A stretch of 64,000 bases of DNA from Rhizobium etli CFN 42 (GTDB lineage Bacteria > Pseudomonadota > Alphaproteobacteria > Rhizobiales > Rhizobiaceae), in assembly GCF_000092045.1 (NCBI RefSeq), contig NC_007761.1:3977501-4041500 (forward strand), given 5' to 3'. Both the position numbers and the translations under genes were made by a program. The notes beneath the pieces were generated by a model, which saw only the letters and a list, made by a program, of their open reading frames with translations, ran no database searches and was not told the origin of the DNA. Within the stretch, counting starts at the first letter, position 1. The number at the start of each line of letters is the position of its first letter. Of the stretch, positions 22,762-30,269 are shown in pieces.

Positions 22762-24039
22762 ATGGTGCGACTGCCCCCCGTCACCGAAAGCACAGACAGC
22801 ATCACCAACCGCATGATCCATGATCTCGCGGCGCTGCATTTCGAAGCGCCGCAGGCCGAAGCCCGCACCGAGATCGGCCGGCCGGGGCGCGAGCTCTGCC
22901 TCTATCCCGGCAAGCTCGGCTACGAACTTCAGGATGAGCTCGACTTCCTGTCCAACCGGGCGATGGAACCAAACGTCTTTTTCTCCGGCCGCTTCCTTGC
23001 GCCCGCCATGCCGCGGATCGAAGATCGGCAGGTCAATTTCGCCCTCATCCGCGACCACGGCGCCGGCCGCAGCCGCATGCGCTTCCTCCTGCCGTTTTCC
23101 GTCGACAGACCAGGTTTTGCCGTCGGGCCTTCCATCATCCGCGGCTGGTCGAACAGCTTCGGCCCGCTCGGAACGCCGCTCGTCGACAGCGAAGATGCGG
23201 CCGAAACGCTCGACAATTTCTTCGAGGGACTGATCGTTCCCGATCTCAACCTGCCGAGCACGCTGGTCTTGCCGGATCTGAGATTGAACGGCATTTTCGT
23301 GCGCATGCTTAAGGCCGTGGCGCTCAGCCGCAACCTTCCGCTCACCGTGACCAATCCCTATCTGCGCCCGATGCTGCAAAGCGAGGAGGAGGCGCCCGCC
23401 TATCTCGGCAAAACCATCTCGTCGTCACATATGCGCGAGATGCGTCGCCAGTGGCGCCTGCTGGAGGAGCAGGGAACGGTGGTCTATGCCGTCGCCCGCC
23501 AGCCGCGCGACATCCACGTCCGTTTCGAAGAATTCCTGGCGATGGAGGCCGGCGGCTGGAAGGGCAAACGGCGAAGCGCTCTCGTGACCGATCGTTATCA
23601 TACCGCCTTCGCGCGCGAGGCCGTCTCAAACCTTGCCGCCGTCGACGCCGTGCGCATCCATACGATCGATCTCAACGGCAAAGCGATCGCCGCCATCGTG
23701 GTGTTGATGATGGGCGGCGAAGCCTATACCTGGAAGACCGCCTATGATGAAAATTATGCCCGCTATTCGCCGGGCAAGCTCTTGATGAGCGAACTCACGG
23801 AATGGCACCTCGATGACGCCAATATCGTGCGCTCGGATTCCTGCGCCGTCTCCGATCATCCGATCATGAGCCGTTTCTGGCAGGAGCGCGAGGAGATGGG
23901 AACTTTGGTCATCGGCCTGACTCAGAACGGTGACCGCGACATGCGCCAGGCCGCCGCCCAGCTCCACATGTATCGCAGCACGCGGAACGTGGCGAAGATG
24001 CTGCGCGAGAAGATCATGTCGCTCGCCGGCCGGGGTTAG
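22762..24039 (+). CDS. BioF2/FemAB-type GNAT acyltransferase
   Basis: 425-aa protein with a C-terminal Acetyltransf_6 (BioF2-like/CelD) domain at about 205-370: SSHMREMRRQWRLLEEQG, FEEFLAMEAGGWKGKRRSAL, FAREAVSNLA and YARYSPGKLLMSEL. This family acylates or aminoacylates surface polysaccharides and lipids; the substrate here is not evident. No signal peptide or membrane span, so it acts in the cytoplasm. It begins directly after the flippase stop with no gap. Its 3' end overlaps the convergent acyl-CoA synthetase gene by 26 bases. Confidence 0.85.
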   Translation: MVRLPPVTESTDSITNRMIHDLAALHFEAPQAEARTEIGRPGRELCLYPGKLGYELQDELDFLSNRAMEPNVFFSGRFLAPAMPRIEDRQVNFALIRDHGAGRSRMRFLLPFSVDRPGFAVGPSIIRGWSNSFGPLGTPLVDSEDAAETLDNFFEGLIVPDLNLPSTLVLPDLRLNGIFVRMLKAVALSRNLPLTVTNPYLRPMLQSEEEAPAYLGKTISSSHMREMRRQWRLLEEQGTVVYAVARQPRDIHVRFEEFLAMEAGGWKGKRRSALVTDRYHTAFAREAVSNLAAVDAVRIHTIDLNGKAIAAIVVLMMGGEAYTWKTAYDENYARYSPGKLLMSELTEWHLDDANIVRSDSCAVSDHPIMSRFWQEREEMGTLVIGLTQNGDRDMRQAAAQLHMYRSTRNVAKMLREKIMSLAGRG

Positions 24040-25666
24040 AGTTTTCCGCCGCAGCTTTCTCCCGCAGCAGCCGGCGGATGACCTTGCCGGTCGTCGTCAG
24101 CGGCAATGACTCGACGAATTCCACCTCGCGGGGATATTCGTGCATCGAAAGCCGCATCTTCACCCATTCCCTGATTTCGGCCGCCAGCGCCTCGCTCGGC
24201 GAATGACCGGGTGACAGCACGATGTAGGCCTTAACGATCTCGGTGCGCACCACATCGGGTTTGCCGACGGCCGCGGCAAGCTGCACAGCGGGATGGCCGG
24301 TCAGGCAATCCTCGATCTCGGCCGGGCCGATGCGATATCCGGACGAGGTGATGACGTCGTCGTCGCGGCCTTCGAAGGTGACATAGCCGTCTTCGTCCTG
24401 CCGGCCGATGTCCCCGGTAAGCAACCAGCCGTGAAGAAATTTTCGCTCGGTCGCCGCCGCATCGTTCCAATAGCCGAGGAACATGACGGGATCGGGACTG
24501 GCGATGGCGATCTGACCGGATTCGCCTGCCGGCAGTTCGTCGCCGGCCTCGCTGACGATCGCGACGCGATGGCCGGGCACCGCGCGTCCGATGGCGCCCG
24601 CCTTGGTGACGCCAAAGGCGGCACTCGACGACAGCACGAAATTGCATTCCGTCTGGCCGTAGAATTCGTTGACAGTGATGCCGAGCGTGCGCCGCGCCCA
24701 GTCATAGGTCTCGCGGCCGAGCGCTTCTCCCGCCGAACCGACGGTGCGCAGCACCAGATCATATTTCGACCGCGGATCGGAAACCGAACGCATCAGCCGC
24801 AGCGCCGTCGGCGGGATGAAGGCATTGCGCACCTTCATCTCCGCCATGATCCGATAGGCCGTGTCTGCATCGAATTTCTGCGCCGGCGACGAGACGACGG
24901 GAACGCCGAGCAGAAGGCTCGGCAGCAACGCATTGAGCAGACCGCCGGCCCAAGCCCAGTCGGACGGGGTCCAGACCTTGTCGCCTACCTTGGGAAACCC
25001 TTCATGGGCGAACTGCATGCCGGGAATATGCCCGGGCAGAACACGGTGGCCATGCAATGCGCCCTTGGGCGGCCCCGTCGTACCCGAGGTAAAGATCATC
25101 AGCGCCGCATCGTCGGGCGTCGTCTTCTCTCCTTCGAAGACCGACGCATGCGAGGCGATCAGATCGGCAAAGGAGAGGGCGTCGGCAGCGTCGCTGACAC
25201 TGATCACATGTCGCAGCTCCGGCAGGCGATCGCGGATTTGCCGGACCCGATCAAGGCCAAAATCATTGGTGATGATTGCCGCCGCGCCTGAGATTCTGAG
25301 CCGATATTCAAGCGCCTCGACGCCGAACAGCAGCGCCAGCGGCAGGGCGATCGCGCCGATTTTATAGATTGCGACGTGCGCAATCACAGTCTCGAAGGAT
25401 TGGGGCACCAGCAGAGCGACGCGATCGCCACGTTTGATGCCGAGCGATGCCAGCGCATTGGCGAACATCGAAGAGGCCGCGGAAAGTTCACCATAGGTCA
25501 GTGAAAGATGGTCGCCGTTCGGGCTGAAATGCTCCAGACAGACGCGCTCCGGATCTCGCGCCGCCCATTCGTCGCTGACGGCGCGGCCGATATTGAAATC
25601 TTCCGGAATCCGCCAGGAAAAATCACGGTAGAGATCGCCATAACGATCGAAGGACGGCAGTCGCAT
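24014..25666 (-). CDS. AMP-dependent acyl-CoA synthetase (acetyl/medium-chain type)
   Basis: 550-aa ANL-superfamily ligase that adenylates a carboxylate and transfers it to CoA. Motifs: P-loop-like TSGTTGPPKGALHG, the A5 region GQTECNFVLSSS, the A7/A8 hinge LTGDIGRQDEDGYVTFEGRDDDVITSSGYRIGPAEIE (read 470-506), and the catalytic Lys in TTTGKVIRRLLRE near the end. Closest to Acs/MACS medium-chain acyl-CoA synthetases; chain length is not decidable. The start at 25666 (MRLPSFDRYGDL) is preferred over 25750. Convergent overlap with the acyltransferase gene is noted. Confidence 0.9.
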   Translation of the reverse strand: MRLPSFDRYGDLYRDFSWRIPEDFNIGRAVSDEWAARDPERVCLEHFSPNGDHLSLTYGELSAASSMFANALASLGIKRGDRVALLVPQSFETVIAHVAIYKIGAIALPLALLFGVEALEYRLRISGAAAIITNDFGLDRVRQIRDRLPELRHVISVSDAADALSFADLIASHASVFEGEKTTPDDAALMIFTSGTTGPPKGALHGHRVLPGHIPGMQFAHEGFPKVGDKVWTPSDWAWAGGLLNALLPSLLLGVPVVSSPAQKFDADTAYRIMAEMKVRNAFIPPTALRLMRSVSDPRSKYDLVLRTVGSAGEALGRETYDWARRTLGITVNEFYGQTECNFVLSSSAAFGVTKAGAIGRAVPGHRVAIVSEAGDELPAGESGQIAIASPDPVMFLGYWNDAAATERKFLHGWLLTGDIGRQDEDGYVTFEGRDDDVITSSGYRIGPAEIEDCLTGHPAVQLAAAVGKPDVVRTEIVKAYIVLSPGHSPSEALAAEIREWVKMRLSMHEYPREVEFVESLPLTTTGKVIRRLLREKAAAENSNPGRRAT

Positions 25667-25862
25667 AGTCGAATTCCGGTGAAATGCTGCACCAGCTAAC
25701 ACCTTGCGGCGCGGATGCGCAAGCCGCAGTGAAAAACGGTGGCCGATCACGCACCATTGTCCGAATAGTCCGCAGATTGTTCATTCAGCCCCTGCGACTT
25801 TGGCGGTTGCGCACTAGATCATGAAACGCCGCGCGGGGTTATCTCAAGTCTTGGAGCGTTTC

Positions 25863-26843
25863 ATGGAATACGTCAAATTCGGAAAGACCGGGCTCGAAGT
25901 CTCGAAAGTCTGCCTCGGCTGCATGACCTTCGGTGATCCTGGCCGCGGCAATCATGCCTGGAGCCTGCGGGAAGAGGAAAGCCGGACGATGATCAAGCAG
26001 GCGATCGACCTCGGCATCAACTTCCTCGACACCGCCAACACCTATTCCAATGGCTCCTCGGAGGAGATCGTCGGCCGTGCCATCAAAGACTTCGCTAAAC
26101 GCGAGGACATCGTGCTTGCGACCAAGGTGTTCAACCGCATGCGGCCGGGCCCGAACGGGGCCGGTCTGTCGCGCAAAGCGATTTTCGACGAGATCGACAA
26201 CAGCCTGCGCCGCCTCGGCACCGACTATGTCGACCTCTACCAGATCCATCGTTTCGACTATACGACGCCGATCGAGGAAACGCTGGAAGCGCTGCATGAC
26301 ATCGTCAAATCGGGCAAGGCCCGCTATATCGGCGCCTCATCGATGTATGCTTGGCAATTCGCCAAGGCGCTCTACGTTTCCCGGCTGAACGGCTGGACCG
26401 AGTTCGTCAGCATGCAGAACCACCTGAACCTGCTTTACCGCGAGGAAGAGCGCGAAATGCTGCCCCTCTGCGAAGACCAGAAGATCGCCGTTATTCCCTG
26501 GAGCCCGCTGGCCCGCGGACGCCTGACCCGCGACTGGGACGAGACGACGGCGCGTAGCGAAACCGACGAATTCGGCAAGACGCTCTACACTCAGTCCGTC
26601 GATGCCGACCGCAAGATCGTCAATGCCGTCGCCGAAATCGCCGGAGCCCGCGGCATTTCCCGCGCCCAGGTCGCCACGGCCTGGATCCTGCAGAAGAAGG
26701 TGGTCACTGCGCCGATCATCGGCGCAACCAGACCGAACCACCTTACGGACGCCGTCGCTTCGCTATCGGTCAAACTCACCACCGAGGAAATCGCGGCACT
26801 CGAAGCGCCCTACATCCCGCACGCCATCGCCGGCTTCAAATAG
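25863..26843 (+). CDS. Aldo/keto reductase
   Basis: 326-aa NADPH-dependent oxidoreductase with a TIM-barrel fold. The catalytic tetrad elements are seen: D (FLDTANTYSNGSSEE), Y within the same block, K (IVLATKVFNRM) and H (YQIHRFDYTTP). The sequence style is the YajO/YghZ-like AKR branch. The ATG at 25863 (MEYVKFGKTGLEVSKVC) matches the family N-terminus better than the upstream ATG at 25821. Substrate unknown. Confidence 0.93.
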   Translation: MEYVKFGKTGLEVSKVCLGCMTFGDPGRGNHAWSLREEESRTMIKQAIDLGINFLDTANTYSNGSSEEIVGRAIKDFAKREDIVLATKVFNRMRPGPNGAGLSRKAIFDEIDNSLRRLGTDYVDLYQIHRFDYTTPIEETLEALHDIVKSGKARYIGASSMYAWQFAKALYVSRLNGWTEFVSMQNHLNLLYREEEREMLPLCEDQKIAVIPWSPLARGRLTRDWDETTARSETDEFGKTLYTQSVDADRKIVNAVAEIAGARGISRAQVATAWILQKKVVTAPIIGATRPNHLTDAVASLSVKLTTEEIAALEAPYIPHAIAGFK

Positions 26844-26910
26844 CCGCCGGCATCTCGATCGGCAGACACTGGCGTGGAGAGGGTCGGGCCCTCGGCTTCG
26901 GCGCTCGGGA

Positions 26911-27489
26911 CTATCTCCGGCTGGCGGGATCGAGCTGCCGACGCATCGTCACCAGGAACTGCTCGGCAAGTCCCCTGTCCTCGACGGCGCGCGCAAGAAT
27001 CACGGCCCCCATCATCGATGAGAGCGTCGTCGCGGCATTGGCGCGGCGCTCCTCTTCGGTCTCGCCGGGAACGATACCGGCAAGTGTGTCGACCAGTACG
27101 GACAGACCGTCGCTGAAGACCGCGCGGACCGCGCCGCGGCTGCGGCTCACCTCCTGGATCAAGGTGGCGAAGACGCAACTGCCGCCTGGATCGTCAACAG
27201 TGCGCCAGTGGATATAATGGTCGAGAAGCGCTTGCAGCGGCCTGTCCGGAGACTCGGCAATATGTTCCTTCCAGCGCCTCTCGACCTTGTCGATCAGCTT
27301 GCGGCTGACCTCAAGCGCCAACTCGTCCTTCGAACCGAAGTGGCCGTAGAAGCCGCCATGAGTCAGCCCCGCCGCCTTCATGATGTCGGCGACGCCGACA
27401 CCGTCGAAACCGTTCTCGCGAAAGAGCACGCCGGCAACAGTGAGGATTCTCTCGCGGTTCTCGGCAAATTTTTCGCGGCTGACCCGCAT
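26911..27489 (-). CDS. TetR/AcrR family transcriptional regulator
   Basis: 192-aa repressor-type regulator. The N-terminal helix-turn-helix spans about 10-55 (ILTVAGVLFRENGFDGVGVADIMKAAGLTHGGFYGHFGSKDEL), and the C-terminal ligand domain is of the AcrR type. The ATG at 27489 has GGAG at a 6-base distance; an ATG two codons upstream (27495) lacks that spacing. Divergent from the MFS transporter across 126 bases that hold two near-identical palindromes, so it probably represses both itself and the transporter. Confidence 0.92.
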   Translation of the reverse strand: MRVSREKFAENRERILTVAGVLFRENGFDGVGVADIMKAAGLTHGGFYGHFGSKDELALEVSRKLIDKVERRWKEHIAESPDRPLQALLDHYIHWRTVDDPGGSCVFATLIQEVSRSRGAVRAVFSDGLSVLVDTLAGIVPGETEEERRANAATTLSSMMGAVILARAVEDRGLAEQFLVTMRRQLDPASRR

Positions 27490-27511
27490 CTTCATCTCCA
27501 GAAATCATCTC

Positions 27512-27545
27512 TTGACAAAATATATGATGTCCATCATCAATAAGC
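27512..27545 (+). promoter_or_regulatory. Candidate -35 element for the MFS gene overlapping operator 1
   Basis: TTGACA at 27512-27517 upstream of the MFS gene. A -10 box at the expected spacing is poor (around CATCAA/AATAAG, 27535-27545). Operator 1 fills the spacer, as expected for steric repression. Confidence 0.35.
27524..27537. promoter_or_regulatory. Putative TetR operator 1
   Basis: Perfect palindrome ATGATG-TC-CATCAT (6-bp half sites, 2-base spacer) in the TetR/MFS divergent intergenic region. Confidence 0.7.
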
Positions 27546-27552
27546 AACAAAT

Positions 27553-27566
27553 ATGATGACCATCAT
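27553..27566. promoter_or_regulatory. Putative TetR operator 2
   Basis: Second perfect palindrome ATGATG-AC-CATCAT, identical half sites, 29 bases centre to centre from operator 1, nearer the MFS gene. Confidence 0.7.
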
Positions 27567-27615
27567 GTAAAGCGGCTCTGTATCTTCCCCACCTGAATTC
27601 GAATGGAATCCCCTC

Positions 27616-28911
27616 ATGGTTTCAGCAGTTCTTGCCTCCTCCCTTGCGCGGCGCAACATTCATTACGGTTGGGTCGTCGTTGCCGCGACGTTCCTGACCA
27701 TGCTGGTGACGGCAGGCGCCATGGGCGCGCCCGGCGTCCTCATCAAGCCACTCCAGGACGAGTTCGGCTGGGAAACGTCGCAGATTTCCTCCGCACTGGC
27801 TATTCGCTTGCTCCTTTTCGGTTTCATGGGTCCGTTCGCAGCTGCCTTCATGAATTATTTCGGCGTGCGAAAGGTCATCGTCTTTGCAATGGCGCTGATC
27901 GGCTCAGGCTTCGTTGGTTCGCTGTTCATGACCGAGCTTTGGCATCTGCTGGCGCTGTGGGGCATCGTCGTCGGCTTTGGCACCGGCTTGACGGCCATGG
28001 TGCTGGCGGCAACGGTTTCGACGCGCTGGTTCGTCAAGCACCGCGGCCTTGTCGTCGGCATGCTTTCGGCAAGTTCGGCAACCGGCCAGCTCGTCTTCCT
28101 GCCGCTGATGGCAGAACTCACCGACCGTTACGGCTGGCGTGCCACCGTATTCTTCGTCTGCGCCATGATCATGCTTGCCGCCCTTCTCGTCCTTCTCTTC
28201 ATGCGTGACCGCCCTTCGGACGTGAACCTGCCGTCCCTGGGAGAAGCCCATGTCGCGCCGGCACCGGCCCGCACGACGCTCAGCGCTGCGCTGACGACGC
28301 CGATCACCACGCTCCGCGAAATCTCGACGACCTCGACTTTCTGGATCCTGTTTGCCACCTTCTTCATCTGCGGCCTCAGCACCAACGGTCTGATCCAGAC
28401 GCATTTCGTCACCCTCTGCGGTGATTTCGGCATCGTGCCGGTGGCCGCCGCCAGCGTGCTTGCCGTCATGGGCATCTTCGATTTCTTCGGCACCATCGGC
28501 TCCGGCTGGCTGTCCGATCGGTTCGACAATCGTTGGCTGCTTTTCTGGTATTACGGCCTGCGCGGTCTCTCGCTGCTCTATCTGCCGTTCAGCGATTTCA
28601 GCTTCTACGGCCTCTCCGTCTTTGCCATCTTCTACGGTCTCGACTGGATCGCCACCGTGCCGCCGACCGTCAAGATTGCCGCCGACCGCTTCGGCCGCGA
28701 AAAGGCCGGCCTCGTCTTCGGCTGGGTCTTTGCCGGCCACCAGCTGGGCGCCGCCACCGCCGCCTATGGGGCCGGCCTGTCGCGCACGGAGCTGTCGAGC
28801 TACCTGCCCGCCTTCTTCGTCGCCGGCGCCTTCTGCCTGCTGGCTTCGCTCCTGGCAATCACGCTTAAGAAGTCCGGCCTGACCAACCCGGCACCTGCCG
28901 CCGCTCGTTGA
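27616..28911 (+). CDS. MFS transporter
   Basis: 431-aa major facilitator with 12 predicted spans in two halves and a central cytoplasmic loop (about 195-230). Typical features: GAPGVLIKPLQDEFGW after TM1 and the monocarboxylate/oxalate-formate-like layout; SGWLSDRFDNR is the loop-8/9 equivalent of motif A. Likely effluxes or takes up a small organic compound; identity not decidable. Divergent from, and probably controlled by, the TetR gene. Confidence 0.9.
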   Translation: MVSAVLASSLARRNIHYGWVVVAATFLTMLVTAGAMGAPGVLIKPLQDEFGWETSQISSALAIRLLLFGFMGPFAAAFMNYFGVRKVIVFAMALIGSGFVGSLFMTELWHLLALWGIVVGFGTGLTAMVLAATVSTRWFVKHRGLVVGMLSASSATGQLVFLPLMAELTDRYGWRATVFFVCAMIMLAALLVLLFMRDRPSDVNLPSLGEAHVAPAPARTTLSAALTTPITTLREISTTSTFWILFATFFICGLSTNGLIQTHFVTLCGDFGIVPVAAASVLAVMGIFDFFGTIGSGWLSDRFDNRWLLFWYYGLRGLSLLYLPFSDFSFYGLSVFAIFYGLDWIATVPPTVKIAADRFGREKAGLVFGWVFAGHQLGAATAAYGAGLSRTELSSYLPAFFVAGAFCLLASLLAITLKKSGLTNPAPAAAR

Positions 28912-28923
28912 GATCGACAGGAC

Positions 28924-28944
28924 CCGGCCTCGTAACGAGGCCGG
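28924..28944 (+). terminator. Hairpin downstream of the MFS gene
   Basis: Perfect 9-bp stem CCGGCCTCG / CGAGGCCGG with a TAA loop, 12 bases after the stop, followed by ATTTCCC. The U-tract is short, so it is a likely but not strong terminator. Confidence 0.7.
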
Positions 28945-29035
28945 ATTTCCCGCTGCATTGCCGCGATAACTTCGCCCGCCCGTCTTGCGCGCGCGCCCGC
29001 TCGCATGTTAGACACCCGCCTCGTCTGGATCCGTT

Positions 29036-29120
29036 GCCCCATTGGCGGAATTGGTAGACGCGCTCGACTCAAAATCGAGTTTCGAAAGAAGTGCTGGTTC
29101 GACCCCGGCATGGGGCACCA
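29036..29120 (+). tRNA. tRNA-Leu (anticodon CAA)
   Basis: 85-nt class II tRNA. Acceptor GCCCCAT pairs with ATGGGGC, with discriminator A and encoded CCA. The D loop (TTGGTAGAC) is present. The anticodon stem is CTCGA/TCGAG with loop CTCAAAA, giving anticodon CAA (reads UUG). The variable arm is TTTCGAAAGAA and the T arm GCTGGTTCGACCCCGGC. All helices close without mismatch of note. Confidence 0.97.
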
Positions 29121-29323
29121 GCCTCCGATGTGTGAGCTTCGACTCGGCGAGCCGAGGAGAGCAGCCAAGCGGAGGCGTCGCGCCGCAGTTCCGTCAGGAA
29201 CGAGGGAGGACTGGTTCGATTATGCTCCGCTTAGCGGCACCATCGTCCCGAATACAATTGTGTCGCGCCTCCGCACCATCAAGCTGACGCGGAAGCACGG
29301 AACGAATTCACATCTGCTCGAAA
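29121..29323. other. Gene-free stretch after tRNA-Leu with a partial echo of the tRNA 3' end
   Basis: 203 bases with no credible gene. It contains a second CTGGTTCGA (29211-29219) followed 16 bases later by GGCACCA (29236-29242). The same two words are 11 bases apart in the tRNA itself. This may be a decayed attachment-site duplicate or chance. Confidence 0.4.
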
Positions 29324-29611
29324 CTACTTGTTCTTCAGCAGCCACATCTTGCCGGCCATCGTGATGCCGTAGACATCTTTTGATGCGTCATCGTCGAGGT
29401 GCCGCCGCTCGAGCAAGCCCGGCTCTTTCAACTCGCCCAACGTCTTTGCCGTGATCGATTTCACCTTCTGCGGCCGCTCTTTCCAGCGGTCGGTCTTTGC
29501 GTAGGTCACAGTCGCGTTCTGATGCGTCCATTTATTCGCCGGCTGAGGATAGAGATCTCCATCCTTGGCGAGTTTGAGTGCAACGATCTGGGATGGGGTA
29601 AGCTCAATCAT
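29324..29611 (-). CDS. Hypothetical protein, possible winged-helix fold
   Basis: 95-aa protein I do not recognise. It starts MIELTPSQIVALKLAKDGDL and is basic with several Trp/Lys. The C-terminal half (TLGELKEPGLLERRHLDDD...YGITMAGKMWLLKN) reads like the recognition helix and wing of a small winged-helix domain, where a separate DNA-binding role is inference. It sits alone beside tRNA-Leu, a common integration site, and could be the remnant of an acquired segment. Confidence 0.6.
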   Translation of the reverse strand: MIELTPSQIVALKLAKDGDLYPQPANKWTHQNATVTYAKTDRWKERPQKVKSITAKTLGELKEPGLLERRHLDDDASKDVYGITMAGKMWLLKNK

Positions 29612-29731
29612 ACTGAATAATTCCTGTGCGGGGTTCTGTGCGCCGAAAATGCGCTTCGAACGAAGGGGTGCTCATAACACCGCCTGATCACTTCCACCAC
29701 CGCATTGCGCTTCGTGCCACGCGAAAGGCGA

Positions 29732-29757
29732 AAACCCGGCTTGCGGGAGCCGGGTTT
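29732..29757 (-). terminator. Hairpin after the 93-aa secreted protein gene
   Basis: Perfect 10-bp stem AAACCCGGCT / AGCCGGGTTT with a 6-base loop, 22 bases past the stop on the minus strand, followed by TTCGCCTTT in that direction. Confidence 0.75.
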
Positions 29758-29778
29758 CGTCTTTGTCGCGAATTTTCG

Positions 29779-30060
29779 TCAATAGCAGCGCCTGACCGTC
29801 CTGGTCACCTCGCCTTCATCGGTCTGACGGGTGACGCTCCTGGTTTCGCAGCCATCATGTCGGTAGCGGCGATGCTCGCGTTCGCGAACGCCGAAGGTCA
29901 CGCCGCGCTCGCTGATGGTGATGCCGGGCCGCACCCGCTCGTAACGATAGTCATCGTCATAGGAACGCTCCCTGACATAGACGCTGTCGGCGAAAACAGG
30001 CCCTGCAAACGAGCAGGCGGCAAGGGCCGTCACGGCACAGTTCAGAATCATCTTTCTCAT
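29779..30060 (-). CDS. Small secreted protein, Arg/Tyr-rich
   Basis: 93-aa conserved-style hypothetical. It has a signal peptide with cleavage predicted after VFA (about residue 24, AGPVFADS). The mature part is rich in Arg, Tyr, Asp and Glu (RERSYDDDYRYERVRPG) and has two cysteines near the C-terminus (GCETRSV and RRCY), compatible with one disulfide. Periplasmic or exported; function unknown. An AAGGAGAAACGAC ribosome site precedes the ATG, and a terminator follows, so it is monocistronic. Confidence 0.8.
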   Translation of the reverse strand: MRKMILNCAVTALAACSFAGPVFADSVYVRERSYDDDYRYERVRPGITISERGVTFGVREREHRRYRHDGCETRSVTRQTDEGEVTRTVRRCY

Positions 30061-30269
30061 GTCGTTTCTCCTTGTCTAAAGGGCCAACGAAGCAAAAGGG
30101 AAGTGGTTCCGACACCAGCGGCAAACCTGGCATCCTGGAATGGAAGCGGAATTTATTGTTCGCGACTAAACCGACACCTCCCAGAGCAGTCGCAAAACGC
30201 AAATCAACTGTTTAATTTTGCTTGCGCTTCGTCCAAGGTGGCGACCGTTACCATCCGGCGAGGGCAGAC

